Below are positions 20,484 to 30,395 of a DNA stretch of 64,000 nucleotides, piece by piece. The notes under the pieces are model-generated. The model was not told the DNA's origin, ran no database searches, and saw only the letters and a list, made by a program, of their open reading frames with translations. How positions within the stretch are numbered: the stretch's first letter is position 1; the number at the start of each line of letters is the position of its first letter. The translations under genes and the position numbers were made by a program. The DNA comes from Clavaria fumosa (taxonomy: Eukaryota > Basidiomycota > Agaricomycetes > Agaricales > Clavariaceae), in the NCBI GenBank assembly GCA_951802425.1, contig OX637800.1, positions 124,001 to 188,000 of the forward strand, written 5' to 3'.

Positions 20484-22766
20484 CCCGATGGGACCTCAAG
20501 CGCATCCTCGGCAGGTTGGGTTGGGGTGTCTTTGGCAAAGCATATGACATACTGTCAAGAGTAGGTCAATTCCACCAAAATACAAGTGTAAACGACAGTG
20601 AGGGAGGGTGTAGCAAAATTCTGATGGTGAGAGGGAATTCTGCATGCAAGCTGCATTGGCAGGAAGAGGCGCAGATACAACAGGAGGAGGTGGGAGGTAG
20701 CAGAACAACATAAGGGGGGGTTTTGACCTGGAGACCACATGAGAGGGTGGCCACTATGTGATGCCCAGTCCAGTACCTGAGGCAGCTCTCGACAGCAATC
20801 CTTGTGCATAAGCGGGTAATCGAGTTTATGTTGTATGCTGTAGTAACTACTACAACCTTGGGGTTTATATAGTAAGTGGTATCTAAAATAGGATAGCGTA
20901 GGAGAAAATCTGCAAAGAAGAAGTTATAAAACAAAGACCAAGGAATTGCCCAGAAACATGTTTCAGCCACAGTATCCAAATCCCCAAATCTAATATTGTT
21001 AAGGGACCTTCATTAACTCATCTGGTGACCACCCTGCAAGTCCTAAACTGACTCCACTTGTTTCCCAAGTTTCCTGATGTCAGCTGAACAATGGCGAAGC
21101 ATGCGGAGTATGTTGGAATTTCGACCCACACATGGTATTGCTGATTGTCGATTTGGGACAGCAGTCGGGCAGCGGAATTACATCGGGAGTAGTCGTGGTG
21201 TGTGCGGGTGCATCGGGCGGCCCATAGTGGGGTGTGTTGGGTTGTGACACCTGCCTGATATGTAAACCTACCAAATTCTCCTTAATTTAGAGTCCTTAAA
21301 TGGTATGTTAGGATTACTAGTTAAGGAGCTATGTTGAATCTTTCCAAATGTAGTAGATATGCAAATTTGAGTATAAATAGCTGACAGAACCTCATGTTGC
21401 AGGCATCATTACATACCCACTTATCGATTACACCATCCCCCAAGAGGATTAAGCCTATGTCTAGCCCAGCAAGGAGCTAAGGACAAATTTAGTTAAACTA
21501 AGGACTAAATCTAGTTGAACTAAATCTAGTAATTGCTGACTAAGGACTTAGTCTGGTCAAGTGATCTGGGTACCCAAGGGTACCCAGGCTTTGATCGAGC
21601 CGCCCTATGCCGACTCCCTCGGCGCGGTAAGTATTGAGCAAGTTACAGATATCTTGGTATAGGGTACAAGCTGTTCTACTGTACAATGGCTAAGCCCATG
21701 GGATGTTGTGACTTAGGTTACTAACTAATAATAATATCTGCCCAAAGCAATGCCTTGCTAGCAGTGTTGGTTTCAATACTGTTAGCAGGAAGGTATGGAA
21801 CTGGAGGGTCTACTAGTCCTGTAGGCCAACTGCATAAGGAATTGAGGACCTGTCTGAGTCATCCTGATTCTCAGTGACTCATTTCTGACTGCACCCAGTA
21901 CCAGATCCATAACAGATGTGCAATGGGGTTCAGGTGGTAGGTATGCATAAGGTGTGTTAGGGAAGGGCATTGCAAGTACAGCCTGGTGGTTGTGAGTGTC
22001 ATGTAAGAGCAGGGAAGGTCGGAGAGGCTTCTGGAAGGGGACTGCAGGTTCCAGAAGTGTGTAAAGGGGCTCGCAAGGTTGTAGAAGGCTGTTGGGAGGT
22101 TCATAAGTGTCAGTAGAGTTTGCTTGGGTAAGGGAAAATGAATGGGTCCTGATAGGCCACTCATATATATATACTGTGTCACAACTGTACAGAGGGGTGG
22201 ATCCCTCTACATAGAACTACTAGCTCAATATACCATTGAGTCCAGTTCATTTGAGGGATAGAAAGTATTACACCTGTGAAGGACAAGGGACCATCACAGT
22301 CATGAGAAAAGAAGCCTGAACCCCACTCTCAGTCACCTTCACCCCTCACCTTCACCTTCATGAACACTCTTACTCACCCTCACCCACCCCATTTACTCTG
22401 TCACTCTCACAATCATCTTCACTCTCACCCTGGCTCACACTTCTGCTTCATCTGCACACCCACTCTACCCTTTACATTAAATCATGTAAATTCATATAAA
22501 TATTACTGAAGATACTGCTCATAGGTATGCATCTACTCACAAAGTCTGATGAAAATATATGAAGTGTTTGCTGAGATATAGCCAATGTGCCATGCTCATT
22601 TAATATCAAGAATAATGGGGATCTTTGGAACAGATGGAAAGTGGGATGTGGTTTCCATACAAAAGATGATGCCAAAAATGGGAACTAGGCATATGAATAT
22701 TTTGGTGATTATTGGAAATTATTTAACAGAAGTTGGCCAATGCTGCATTGGCCAAGTGTTGTGGGT
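18966..22766 (+). repeat. Composite segmental duplication, copy 2
   Basis: Collinear with 3129-6883. It ends at GTGTTGTGGGT (22766), after which copy 1 continues into satellite-unit sequence and copy 2 into part B of the 651-bp repeat. It includes the gag-like remnant (21782-22145, minus), the truncated Gypsy-1 LTR (22155-22272) and repeat R (22331-22766). Confidence 0.85.
20757..21249 (-). repeat. Gypsy-2 probable LTR, second copy
   Basis: Duplicate of 4874-5366 with the same TGT..ACA ends. Confidence 0.5.
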
Positions 22767-23422
22767 AGCAGGATAGGAGCAACAAGGGACCATTCGCAGA
22801 AAAACAGTTTGGTCTGTTTGGCATGTTATATGATAGTGGTCATCATTTAGAGCATCCATGATCAATTTCAAGAGATTTTCACAGTTAGATCTTGTGCTGT
22901 GAGGCCTACAAACTTGTATGGGTACTGTTGTTGTTTAGGTTTGTAGGAAGGCAACTGTAGTCCTGGATGTGGCAGAGTAATTGAAACAAAGTCAGGGTGT
23001 ATTATTCATGCACTATACTCAATCTTTCATTGTGATCCCATTTGATTTAGGTGCCACCACAAGTACAAACTGTGTGAGGACTGTGAGAACTGGATTCTGA
23101 CTGTATGCTGGAATTGTTACTTTGTGGGTGATGGGAGGGGAGAGAGAGGGATGGAATATGATAGGTATGGGATGGCCCAGTATAGAATTCCATTTGTTTT
23201 GGAATCCTATGGTTGGTTTTGATAAATGGGAGAATTTTGACTGGTTTGGTCAGCAGCTCTGGCATGCATTGCGAAATAGGTTTTGGGAAAATGTAAACCA
23301 TGGAGATTGAGGATTAGAGGGGTAGATATAGGCACACAAAATTTCAAAAGACTAGCTTGAGTGGTTAGCTTGCAGTGAAAGAAAGCGCAGATACTCCATC
23401 TGCACAAGGACTATGCTATTAG
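22767..23422 (+). repeat. 651-bp repeat, one B-A unit
   Basis: Matches 17014-17664. It ends CTATGCTATTAG, whose last five bases form the target-site duplication of Gypsy-3. Confidence 0.75.
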
Positions 23423-23963
23423 TGTCAGGATCCATTACATAAGCTGCCGTCACTGAATCCACAACGCGCTAGGGACTAGTTACGAGGGCCGAGTATGGGA
23501 CCACGTGACCCTCCGCGACCATGCAGCGGCGCCTATGAGCTCCCAATAAGCGCTGCCACGTGCCCACGCCCACGTTCCTCGACCTTTTCCCACGCTTTGC
23601 AATTCGTGATGGAGGCAGATCAGCAATAATTGCTCTGACAGCTCTCATCAAGTAATCTACCCTAATCGGGACTAATCCAGGCCCCTCCACAGCCAGCCAA
23701 GCCCATGCTAAGCATTTCTCTTGTCACTTTCCCCTTATCCGTCCCTTGCCGCTACCTTCTGTATTTGGTATCCCCTTTTCCCTATACTGCCTCCCCTATT
23801 CCGTGCGACTCAGTGCGCGTAGCCTCATTCCCCTTTTTATGACTCGTCCCCTACACAGCCCCCTTTCCCCAGTATATATAGTACCTTTGTAATGTGTGTA
23901 GTTCCCTACGTTGAAATCGAGCTTCTTTCCCCTTCTTGCTTCTGTGAGGGACTTGGACTGACA
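23423..23963 (+). repeat. 5' LTR of Gypsy-3
   Basis: 541 bp. Contains a TATATATA box at 23873-23880. A likely transcript start lies about 30-35 bp further, around 23905-23910. Confidence 0.95.
23873..23880 (+). promoter_or_regulatory. TATA box of Gypsy-3 LTR promoter
   Basis: TATATATA in a CG-containing context, repeated in the 3' LTR at about 29874-29881. It defines the U3/R region of the LTR. Confidence 0.6.
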
Positions 23964-23975
23964 CAATTTCAACAT
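23964..23975 (+). other. Candidate self-priming primer-binding site
   Basis: The bases right after the 5' LTR, CAATTTCAACAT, can pair with 23908-23919 (ACGTTGAAATCG) at 10 of 12 positions, eight of them contiguous. The primer 3' end would sit exactly at the LTR edge. No tRNA-type TGG start is present. This is the arrangement known from Tf1/sushi-like elements. Confidence 0.55.
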
Positions 23976-24084
23976 CCACCCCTTGCTACCTCGACCCTGT
24001 CAACCCCCGGTCGGCCTAGCTTTCTCCCTACCCCCTGCCCGTCGTGTGCAACAGAACGACGAGAGAATCATCCTGGCGTACCCG

Positions 24085-24570
24085 ATGCGTAATGAAGACA
24101 TAACAGACGAGTGGCTCACCACGGTCCTAGATTTTGGTGAGGACGAATATTGGGCCCGATACTTTGACGCCCGTGTAAGAACAGAATTCTACCCGGACGC
24201 CCCGACAGAATCCGACATATTGGAGACGGAAACTGCGGTACTGAGACCGCGAGAGCTACGCCCTTTCGAACTGTGGATTATTGAGGAGGAGAGACGACTT
24301 GCCCCCTATTTCGCAAGGTTGTATGCACAGGAACAGAGTCGACAAGAAGAGAGATTGAGAGAGGCACTGAGAGCTGCCCTACCGGATTCCGCGACCTCAG
24401 GCACGAGATCGCCCATACACAGCACCATTGACATTAACCTCGACGACCTCGAGGACTACGTGAACAGTGACAACGACGAGTCGACGAACAAACCCACGCA
24501 TGTTTCCGTGGCGATCCAGACAGAGCTTAGCCTCATCGGAATCGAACAATTCCTCACCCATGATTACTGA
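24085..24570 (+). CDS. Gypsy-3 small 5' ORF (probable N-terminal Gag segment)
   Basis: Starts at ATG (MRNEDITDEWLTTVLDFGED). It is about 161 residues from this ATG, acidic, with a charged helix ERRLAPYFARLYAQEQSRQE. It is in frame 1 and overlaps the gag frame (frame 2, from 24467) by about 100 bp. Either it is a separate accessory ORF or an indel has split a longer gag. No domain recognised. A longer upstream reading from 23983 exists but lies in the leader. Confidence 0.5.
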   Translation: MRNEDITDEWLTTVLDFGEDEYWARYFDARVRTEFYPDAPTESDILETETAVLRPRELRPFELWIIEEERRLAPYFARLYAQEQSRQEERLREALRAALPDSATSGTRSPIHSTIDINLDDLEDYVNSDNDESTNKPTHVSVAIQTELSLIGIEQFLTHDY

Positions 24571-25867
24571 CCCCTCGCCTTCATCTGTCATCCCATCAAC
24601 CCCATCCCCCCCAGCACCACCAGTTCATACCGAGCCCCCCGTAGACTTCGCGAGTTTAGACGAGCGCCTAGCCCGGCTAGCACTGTCACCACCACCACCA
24701 CCACAATCACCTGTGACTCCAGAACCGGAACCGCGACCCCAACCCACGAGTCCATCGCCGCCAGAACCCTCACCGCTGCCCTCGCCCGCACCCGAAATGG
24801 CAGACGCCATCCCCACAGCCCCAATGCCGAGGCTGGACCTAGCCGTTCCATCTTTTGATGGAAATAAGAAGAATTTCTGGACCTTCCTCAGGTCCCTCCG
24901 ACTACAGTTCCTGGGAAACCAGGGGCTCTATGCCAGTGATCTGAACAAGATCTTGTTTGCGCTGAGTAAGATTACAGGAGAAGGATTCGCAGCAGAATGG
25001 GCGAACATGCGGGGTGATGAGATCCTAAATGCTGGAGTAGCCGGGACTTGGGAAGATTTCGTCCTGGATCTGCGCAGGGCCTTCGATGACCCTAACATCA
25101 TGGCGACCGCCCTAAACGATATCGCCAAGTTGAAACAGGGAGCGCTAGAAGCCGCGGAGTTCTTCGCTCTATTCGAAACGTTGATGCGCAAGGCAGAGTT
25201 GGACCCGGTCGACGACTCGGACGTGTTAATCCACTGGTTGGAGATGAACCTCAACTGGAGGCTGACCACGCGGGTCTACAACGTCAACCCCATGCCAGTC
25301 ACCTACGCCCAATGGAAGCAACTGGTCGAAACGTTGGACGCCCAACAGAGGAGACTCAACACCATTATATGCGAGCAAAACGCCAGCCGCCCCGCCCCTA
25401 CCCAATTCCAGCGGTCGCGACCACTCCCTACGCCTCCACACTACCCGAACCCGAACCCACCGCAACCCGCGCCTCGCTTCCCCTCCGTTCCGCAGCAGCA
25501 GCAACGCGCCCCTGCTCCTCAGATCATGCCCCGTCCCGCTGGTGCCGGTGACAGGATGATCGTGGACCAGATGCAGGCTCCTGCGGTTGAACGTCGATGC
25601 TTCCGCTGTGGCCAGGTGGGTCACATCGCCCGAAACTGCCACCTCCCGGACTCGCGACCCTATGTCCCAAGGCCGCAGGTTCGTGTGATGGTCCCTGGCC
25701 CAGTAGAGGTGGAAGAATATGAGAATGAACTCGCGCTACTCCGCGACAGGCTCGCGATATACGAGAGAGAGAGACAGATGGCTGGTGCCCCGCAGGCCCA
25801 GCAACAACAACAACAGCTCCCGCTGGCTCCCACCCAGGAGCAGGGTTTTGGAGAAGAGATGCAGTGA
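24467..25867 (+). CDS. gag: Gypsy-3 Gag
   Basis: 466 residues. A Ser/Pro-rich N-terminus is followed by a retrotransposon-gag capsid region around residues 125-300 (AVPSFDGNKKNFWTFLRSLR, FAAEWANMR, WEDFVLDLRRAFDD), a proline/glutamine-rich hinge, and a CCHC knuckle CFRCGQVGHIARNC at about residue 378. A short helical, glutamine-rich tail ends at TGA 25865-25867. It packages element RNA into particles. Sixteen bases before the stop lies a GGGTTTT heptamer that would shift ribosomes into the pol frame. Confidence 0.85.
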   Translation: MTTTSRRTNPRMFPWRSRQSLASSESNNSSPMITDPSPSSVIPSTPSPPAPPVHTEPPVDFASLDERLARLALSPPPPPQSPVTPEPEPRPQPTSPSPPEPSPLPSPAPEMADAIPTAPMPRLDLAVPSFDGNKKNFWTFLRSLRLQFLGNQGLYASDLNKILFALSKITGEGFAAEWANMRGDEILNAGVAGTWEDFVLDLRRAFDDPNIMATALNDIAKLKQGALEAAEFFALFETLMRKAELDPVDDSDVLIHWLEMNLNWRLTTRVYNVNPMPVTYAQWKQLVETLDAQQRRLNTIICEQNASRPAPTQFQRSRPLPTPPHYPNPNPPQPAPRFPSVPQQQQRAPAPQIMPRPAGAGDRMIVDQMQAPAVERRCFRCGQVGHIARNCHLPDSRPYVPRPQVRVMVPGPVEVEEYENELALLRDRLAIYERERQMAGAPQAQQQQQQLPLAPTQEQGFGEEMQ

Positions 25868-25885
25868 GTCCAAACTCGCGTCTCT
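25843..25885 (+). promoter_or_regulatory. -1 programmed frameshift signal (slippery heptamer plus hairpin)
   Basis: G-GGT-TTT (25843-25849) is set in the gag frame as X-XXY-YYZ. Five bases later AGAGATGC (25855-25862) pairs over all 8 positions, one a G-U, with GCGTCTCT (25878-25885). A -1 slip enters the frame that reads on into protease. The gag stop at 25865 lies within the loop. Confidence 0.65.
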
Positions 25886-28800
25886 GTAATAGTACAAGCA
25901 ACGTTCCCGCCCCCGCCCCTGTACCTGTAGCAAGTATACCCAAATACACGATCTTGCAACGGAGACATGCTCGGAGTGCGAACGAACTTGAGGACAACAG
26001 AACAACAAAAGTTGCGGAAGAGAAACCAAAGAGGCAGAAGAGAGAGTTGACCTTACCAGTGCACTTTGAAACTCTGACTACGGCTGAATGGGGAGGTGTT
26101 AAGGTCCTGATCGACTCAGGATGTACCAATTGTTTTATGGACCTGGCCTGGTGTAAGGAACTTGGACTGGAACCTGTCCCACTACAAAACCCGATCAAAG
26201 TGTACAATGTGGACGGATCAGCAAACAAGAACGGACCAATCCGCTACGGCATCGACCTCCTGCTAACGATAGGGGACCACCAGGAGCGAATACACTTCTT
26301 GCTCGGAGCTGCCAAATCGCACAAGATCATCTTGGGGCATGACTGGCTGTCCAAACACAACCCCAAGATCAATTGGCCACTAGGCAAGGTTTCCTTCACG
26401 CGCTGCCCCACAAGTTGCCACTTTGACCCACATCTCACGAGCCCTTGGGCCTATCCTAAAGGCAGTATATGGGACAATGCGCTACAGACAACCATAGACA
26501 TTCGCTTTTCGGACTCTGGAGATATGCCCGACTGGCCGTTGCTATATCCAACGGTCTTTAGTGAAGCAAAATGGGATGAGTTACCCAAACTGTGACCTGA
26601 TTTTGACATCAAGATCGAGTTCCGCAAGGACCCAGGGCACTTATCCTCCAAACTGTACTCGCTGACTAGGGAGGAAATGACAGAAATGAATAGGTGGATC
26701 GACGAGCAGCTGGCTTCAGGAAGGATAAGGCCCTCCAAATCCCCCTATGCCAGCCCGTTCTTTTTCAAGCGAGAAAAAGACAAGCTCCAGCCCATCATTG
26801 ATTACTCATGCCTCAACTTGTTTTTGATTAAGGATAAGTTTCCATTGCCGCGCATCCGTGATTGTATAGACAAACTGCGAGGAGCCAGGATCTTTTCCAA
26901 GATTGACGCGAAGGGAGGGTTTCCATCGATGAGGCTGTGGGAAGGACACCAGGAGAGATGCGCCTTCTTGACATCGCGAGGTTTGTTCGAACCCACAGTA
27001 ATGTGGTTTGGGCTCCAGAATGCTCCCACAACCTTCCAGAGATTTATGAACCATATCTTGAGAGAAGAAATCGCCGGCAGACATGTACTCGCGTATATCG
27101 ATGACGTCATTATCTTCACGGACGACCTTGCAACCCACTGTTTCTGGATGGACCGAGTCCTGCAGAGGTTCCGCGACAATGGACTGTGCCTCCAACTGAG
27201 CAAGTGTGAGTTCGAGAAGACAGAGGTATTCTACCTAGGGCTCAGGCTCTCGCACAACCAACTCGAGCACGACCCGGCCAAGGCGGAAGCAATCCGAAAC
27301 TGGCCAGAGCCCCGAAATGTCAAGGAACTCCAACGTTTCCTGGGAATGATCAACCACCTGTGGAGGTTCATCCCTAATCTGTCCTCGCGAGCCAGACCCC
27401 TGTTTAAGCTCACCGGTAACGTCCCCTGGTGCTGGCAGAGCGAACAGGTCGCGGCTTTCCTGGACGTGAAAGGAGCGCTTGTTTCAGCCCCGGTCCTTGC
27501 TCTACACCAGGATACGGGCAGGTGGAAAGTAGAAACAGATGCTAGTAACCTCGCAACAGGTGGGGTTCTTTCCCAGCAGCAGCCCGATGGGACCTGGAGG
27601 CCAGTCGACTACATCTCCGAGGCCCTCACAGCGGCCGAAAAGAATTATGACATCTATGACAAGGAGCTCCTCGCGGTTATCAGAGTGTTGAGAGAGTGGA
27701 GAGCATATCTCATAGGAGTGGACGAAACCTTCGAGATATGGACCGACCATGCAAACTTGCAATACTTCAGAAAGCCCCAAAAACTGAAACCACAACAAAT
27801 ACGCTGGTACGGAGAACTCCAGAACTTTGACTTTGCGATCAAGTATCGGACCGGTAAAAGCAACACCAAAGCCGATACCCTCTCGTGACGACCTGACTAC
27901 GGGGATGCCGCTGAAGAAGATGCTCCCGTCCAGATGCTCCCCCCCAACATGGACGTACGCACCAGCTTCACATCTGAAATGGAGATGCTCCTCCAGAAAA
28001 GGAGCGCAGAACACGTCACCAAGCCCGCGGAAATCGACGACAGCTGGACGCGAGACTGTCTGGGATTGTGGTGGAGAAGTGGCACTGTATGGATACCCCT
28101 GGCAGTCCGCGAGGTGGTACTCAACTATGAACATGACCTTCCCATCGCGGGACACCCCGGGATTAAGAAGATGAAAGCCGTGATGCTCAAAGCCTACTGG
28201 TGGCCCGAGATGGTAAAAGATGTGGAGAAGTACGTGTCTGGATGCGAAGGCTGTCAGAGAACCAAACCCGACCGAACCAAGCGTGCCGCGCCCCTACACC
28301 CACACCCAGTCCCGAATGGTCCATGGTGGGCAATCAGCTGGGACATAGTAGGGCCGCTGCCACAGTCCCGTGGTTTCGACTCTATCCTTGTAATTGTCGA
28401 CAAATTCACCAAGCGCACGCTCATCGAAGCAATCGGTTTCGACTTAACAAGTTTGGGAGCAGCTAGAATCCTCCGCGACCGAGTATTCCAGAACCACGGA
28501 ATCCCCCAGAAGGTCGTCAGCGATCGTGGCCCGCAGTTCATCTCTCGATTCATGAAGGAGTTCTACTGGATGATTGGGATAAAGGCTAATCCGAGCACTG
28601 CCTTCCATCCCCAAACTGACAGACAAACGGAACGGGTGAATCAGGAGATCGAAACCTACCTGCGGGAATACGTCGACCATCTCCAGGATAATTGGGCGGA
28701 GTGGTTGAGCACAGCGGAATTCGCGCTGAATAACCGGGAACATTCCGCGACAGGCTACACGCCCTTCTTTCTGGACTACGGCTGACACCCCTGGAATGGA

Positions 28801-29412
28801 GGTATACACCCGCGGACAGAGGTGAACCCAGCTGCTGATGAGTGGATGGCGAAGTTGGAAGAGTCGCGACATGCTGCCAAAGAGGCCATGGAGAAAGCCG
28901 CGCTGGCAATGAAGAAAAGCTACGACAGCGGAAAACGACCCAGCCGCGAGTATGGGAAGGGAGACTTAGTTTGGCTCGACATGCGAAACTTGAAAATGGA
29001 CTGCCCAAATAAGAAACTTGACAACAAACGGGCTGGGCCTTTTGCCATCGTCCAGAAAGTAGGACCAGCAGGATATCGCCTCAAGCTACCCCCTGCTTGG
29101 CGCATTCACGATGTATTCAACGAGCTCCTCCTAACCCCATTCATTCCCCCTTCTTTCGCCTCCCAAGCCCGACCTCCTCCACCTCCTCCAAGCATTGATG
29201 ACGACCATTTAGAATATGAGGTCGAAGAGATCCTGGATGTGAAGAAAGTAGGACGAGGAGTGAAATACCTGGTAAAGTGGCTAGGCTACCCCATCGAAGA
29301 AAACACCTGGGAACCCCGCCAAAACCTTACCAACACCGCAATTCTTCTCTGTGACTTCTTCCTCAAGCACCCAGACAAGGCGCGATTGGCCAGTCGAGAT
29401 GCCCAGCCTTGA
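25849..29412 (+). pseudogene. pol: Gypsy-3 Pol (protease, RT, RNase H, integrase, chromodomain) with three in-frame TGA
   Basis: All domains are in frame 1: retropepsin LIDSGCTNCF (about 26110), RT with SKSPYASPFFFKR and catalytic YIDD (27094-27105), RNase H (ETDASNLATGG, then YDKELLAVI), the integrase HHCC finger (GHPGIKKM..CEGCQRTK, about 28150-28260), integrase core (SWDIVGPLP, VSDRGPQF, ERVNQEIE), and a C-terminal chromodomain (YEVEEILDV..VKWLGYPIEENTWEP, 29215-29370). The frame is interrupted by TGA at 26593-26595, 27886-27888 and 28783-28785. Each lies where Arg is usual in this family, so all three fit CGA changing to TGA. Otherwise the length and order are complete. Confidence 0.9.
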
Positions 29413-29420
29413 GGAGGGGG
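29411..29420 (+). other. Polypurine tract of Gypsy-3
   Basis: GAGGAGGGGG directly upstream of the 3' LTR, overlapping the pol stop. It is the plus-strand primer site. Confidence 0.75.
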
Positions 29421-29423
29421 CCA

Positions 29424-29964
29424 TGTCAGGATCCATTACGTAAGCCGCTGTCACTGAATCCACAACGCGCTAGGGACTAGTTACGAGGGCCGAGTATGGG
29501 ACCACGTGACCCTCCGCGACCATGCAGCGGCGCCTATGAGCTCCCGATAAGCGCCGCCACGTGCCCACACCCACGTTCCTCGACCTTTTCCCACGCTTTG
29601 CAATTTGTGATGGAGGCAGATCAGCAATAATTCCTCTGACAGCTCCCATCAAGTATTTTACCCTAATCGGGACTAATCCAGGCCCCTCCACGGCCAGCCA
29701 AGCCCATGCTAAGCATTTCTCTTGTCACTTTCCCCTTATCCGTCCCTTGCCGCTACCTTCTGTATTTGGTATCCCCTTTTCCCTATACTGCCTCCCCTAT
29801 TCCGCGTGACTCAGTGCGCGTAGCCTCATTCCCCTTTTTATGACTCGTCCCCTACACAGCCCCCTTTCCCCAGTATATATAGTACCTTTGTAATGTGTGT
29901 AGTTCCCTACGTTGAAATCGAGCTTCTTTCCCCTTCTCACTTCTGCGAGAGACTTGGACTGACA
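29424..29964 (+). repeat. 3' LTR of Gypsy-3
   Basis: 541 bp matching the 5' LTR, followed by ATTAG. Confidence 0.95.
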
Positions 29965-29967
29965 ATT

Positions 29968-30395
29968 AGTCACCTTCACCCCTCACCTTCACCTTCATGA
30001 ACACTCTTACTCACCCTCACCCACCCCATTTACTCTGTCACTCTCACAATCATCTTCACTCTCACCCTGGCTCACACTTCTGCTTCATCTGCACACCCAC
30101 TCTACCCTTTACATTAAATCATGTAAATTCATATAAATATTACTGAAGATACTGCTCATAGGTATGCATCTACTCACAAAGTCTGATGAAAATATATGAA
30201 GTGTTTGCTGAGATATAGCCAATGTGCCATGCTCATTTAATATCAAGAATAATGGGGATCTTTGGAACAGATGGAAAGTGGGATGTGGTTTCCATACAAA
30301 AGATGATGCCAAAAATGGGAACTAGGCGTATGAATATTTTGGTGATTATTTAACAGAAGTTGGCCAATGCTGCATTGGCCAAGTGTTGTGGGTAA
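29968..30395 (+). repeat. Repeat R, third copy
   Basis: Matches 6448-6883 and 22331-22766 (AGTCACCTTCACCCCTCACC start, TTGGCCAATGCTGCATTGGC inverted motif near the end), with a small deletion near 30346. It leads straight into the satellite array. Confidence 0.8.

Larger units (their letters stand above)
17661..21249 (-). mobile_element. Gypsy-2 remnant (LTR, gag, protease, start of RT)
   Basis: Minus-strand order: LTR 21249-20757, leader, gag 20483-18960, protease 18923-18513, linker/pol N-terminus 18467-17871, RT start 17855-17661. RT is cut just after the CVD words, where the 651-bp repeat begins, so RNase H, integrase and the 3' LTR are missing. Its gag end holds the uninterrupted target of Gypsy-1 copy A. 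Confidence 0.75.
23423..29964 (+). mobile_element. Full-length chromodomain Ty3/gypsy element (Gypsy-3)
   Basis: Two 541-bp LTRs (23423-23963 and 29424-29964), both starting TGTCAGGATCC and ending GGACTGACA, are flanked by the 5-bp direct repeat ATTAG (23418-23422 and 29965-29969). The internal region has a small ORF, gag, a -1 frameshift site, pro-RT-RNaseH-integrase-chromodomain in one frame, and a GAGGAGGGGG polypurine tract. I count about 17 LTR mismatches by eye (near 3%), mostly transitions at CG, so it is moderately old. Three in-frame TGA codons make pol non-functional. Confidence 0.95.

Noticed and set aside
24588..24851. Antisense ORFs within Gypsy-3 gag and pol
   Set aside because: Shadows of the coding strand with Val/Gly low complexity and no independent support.
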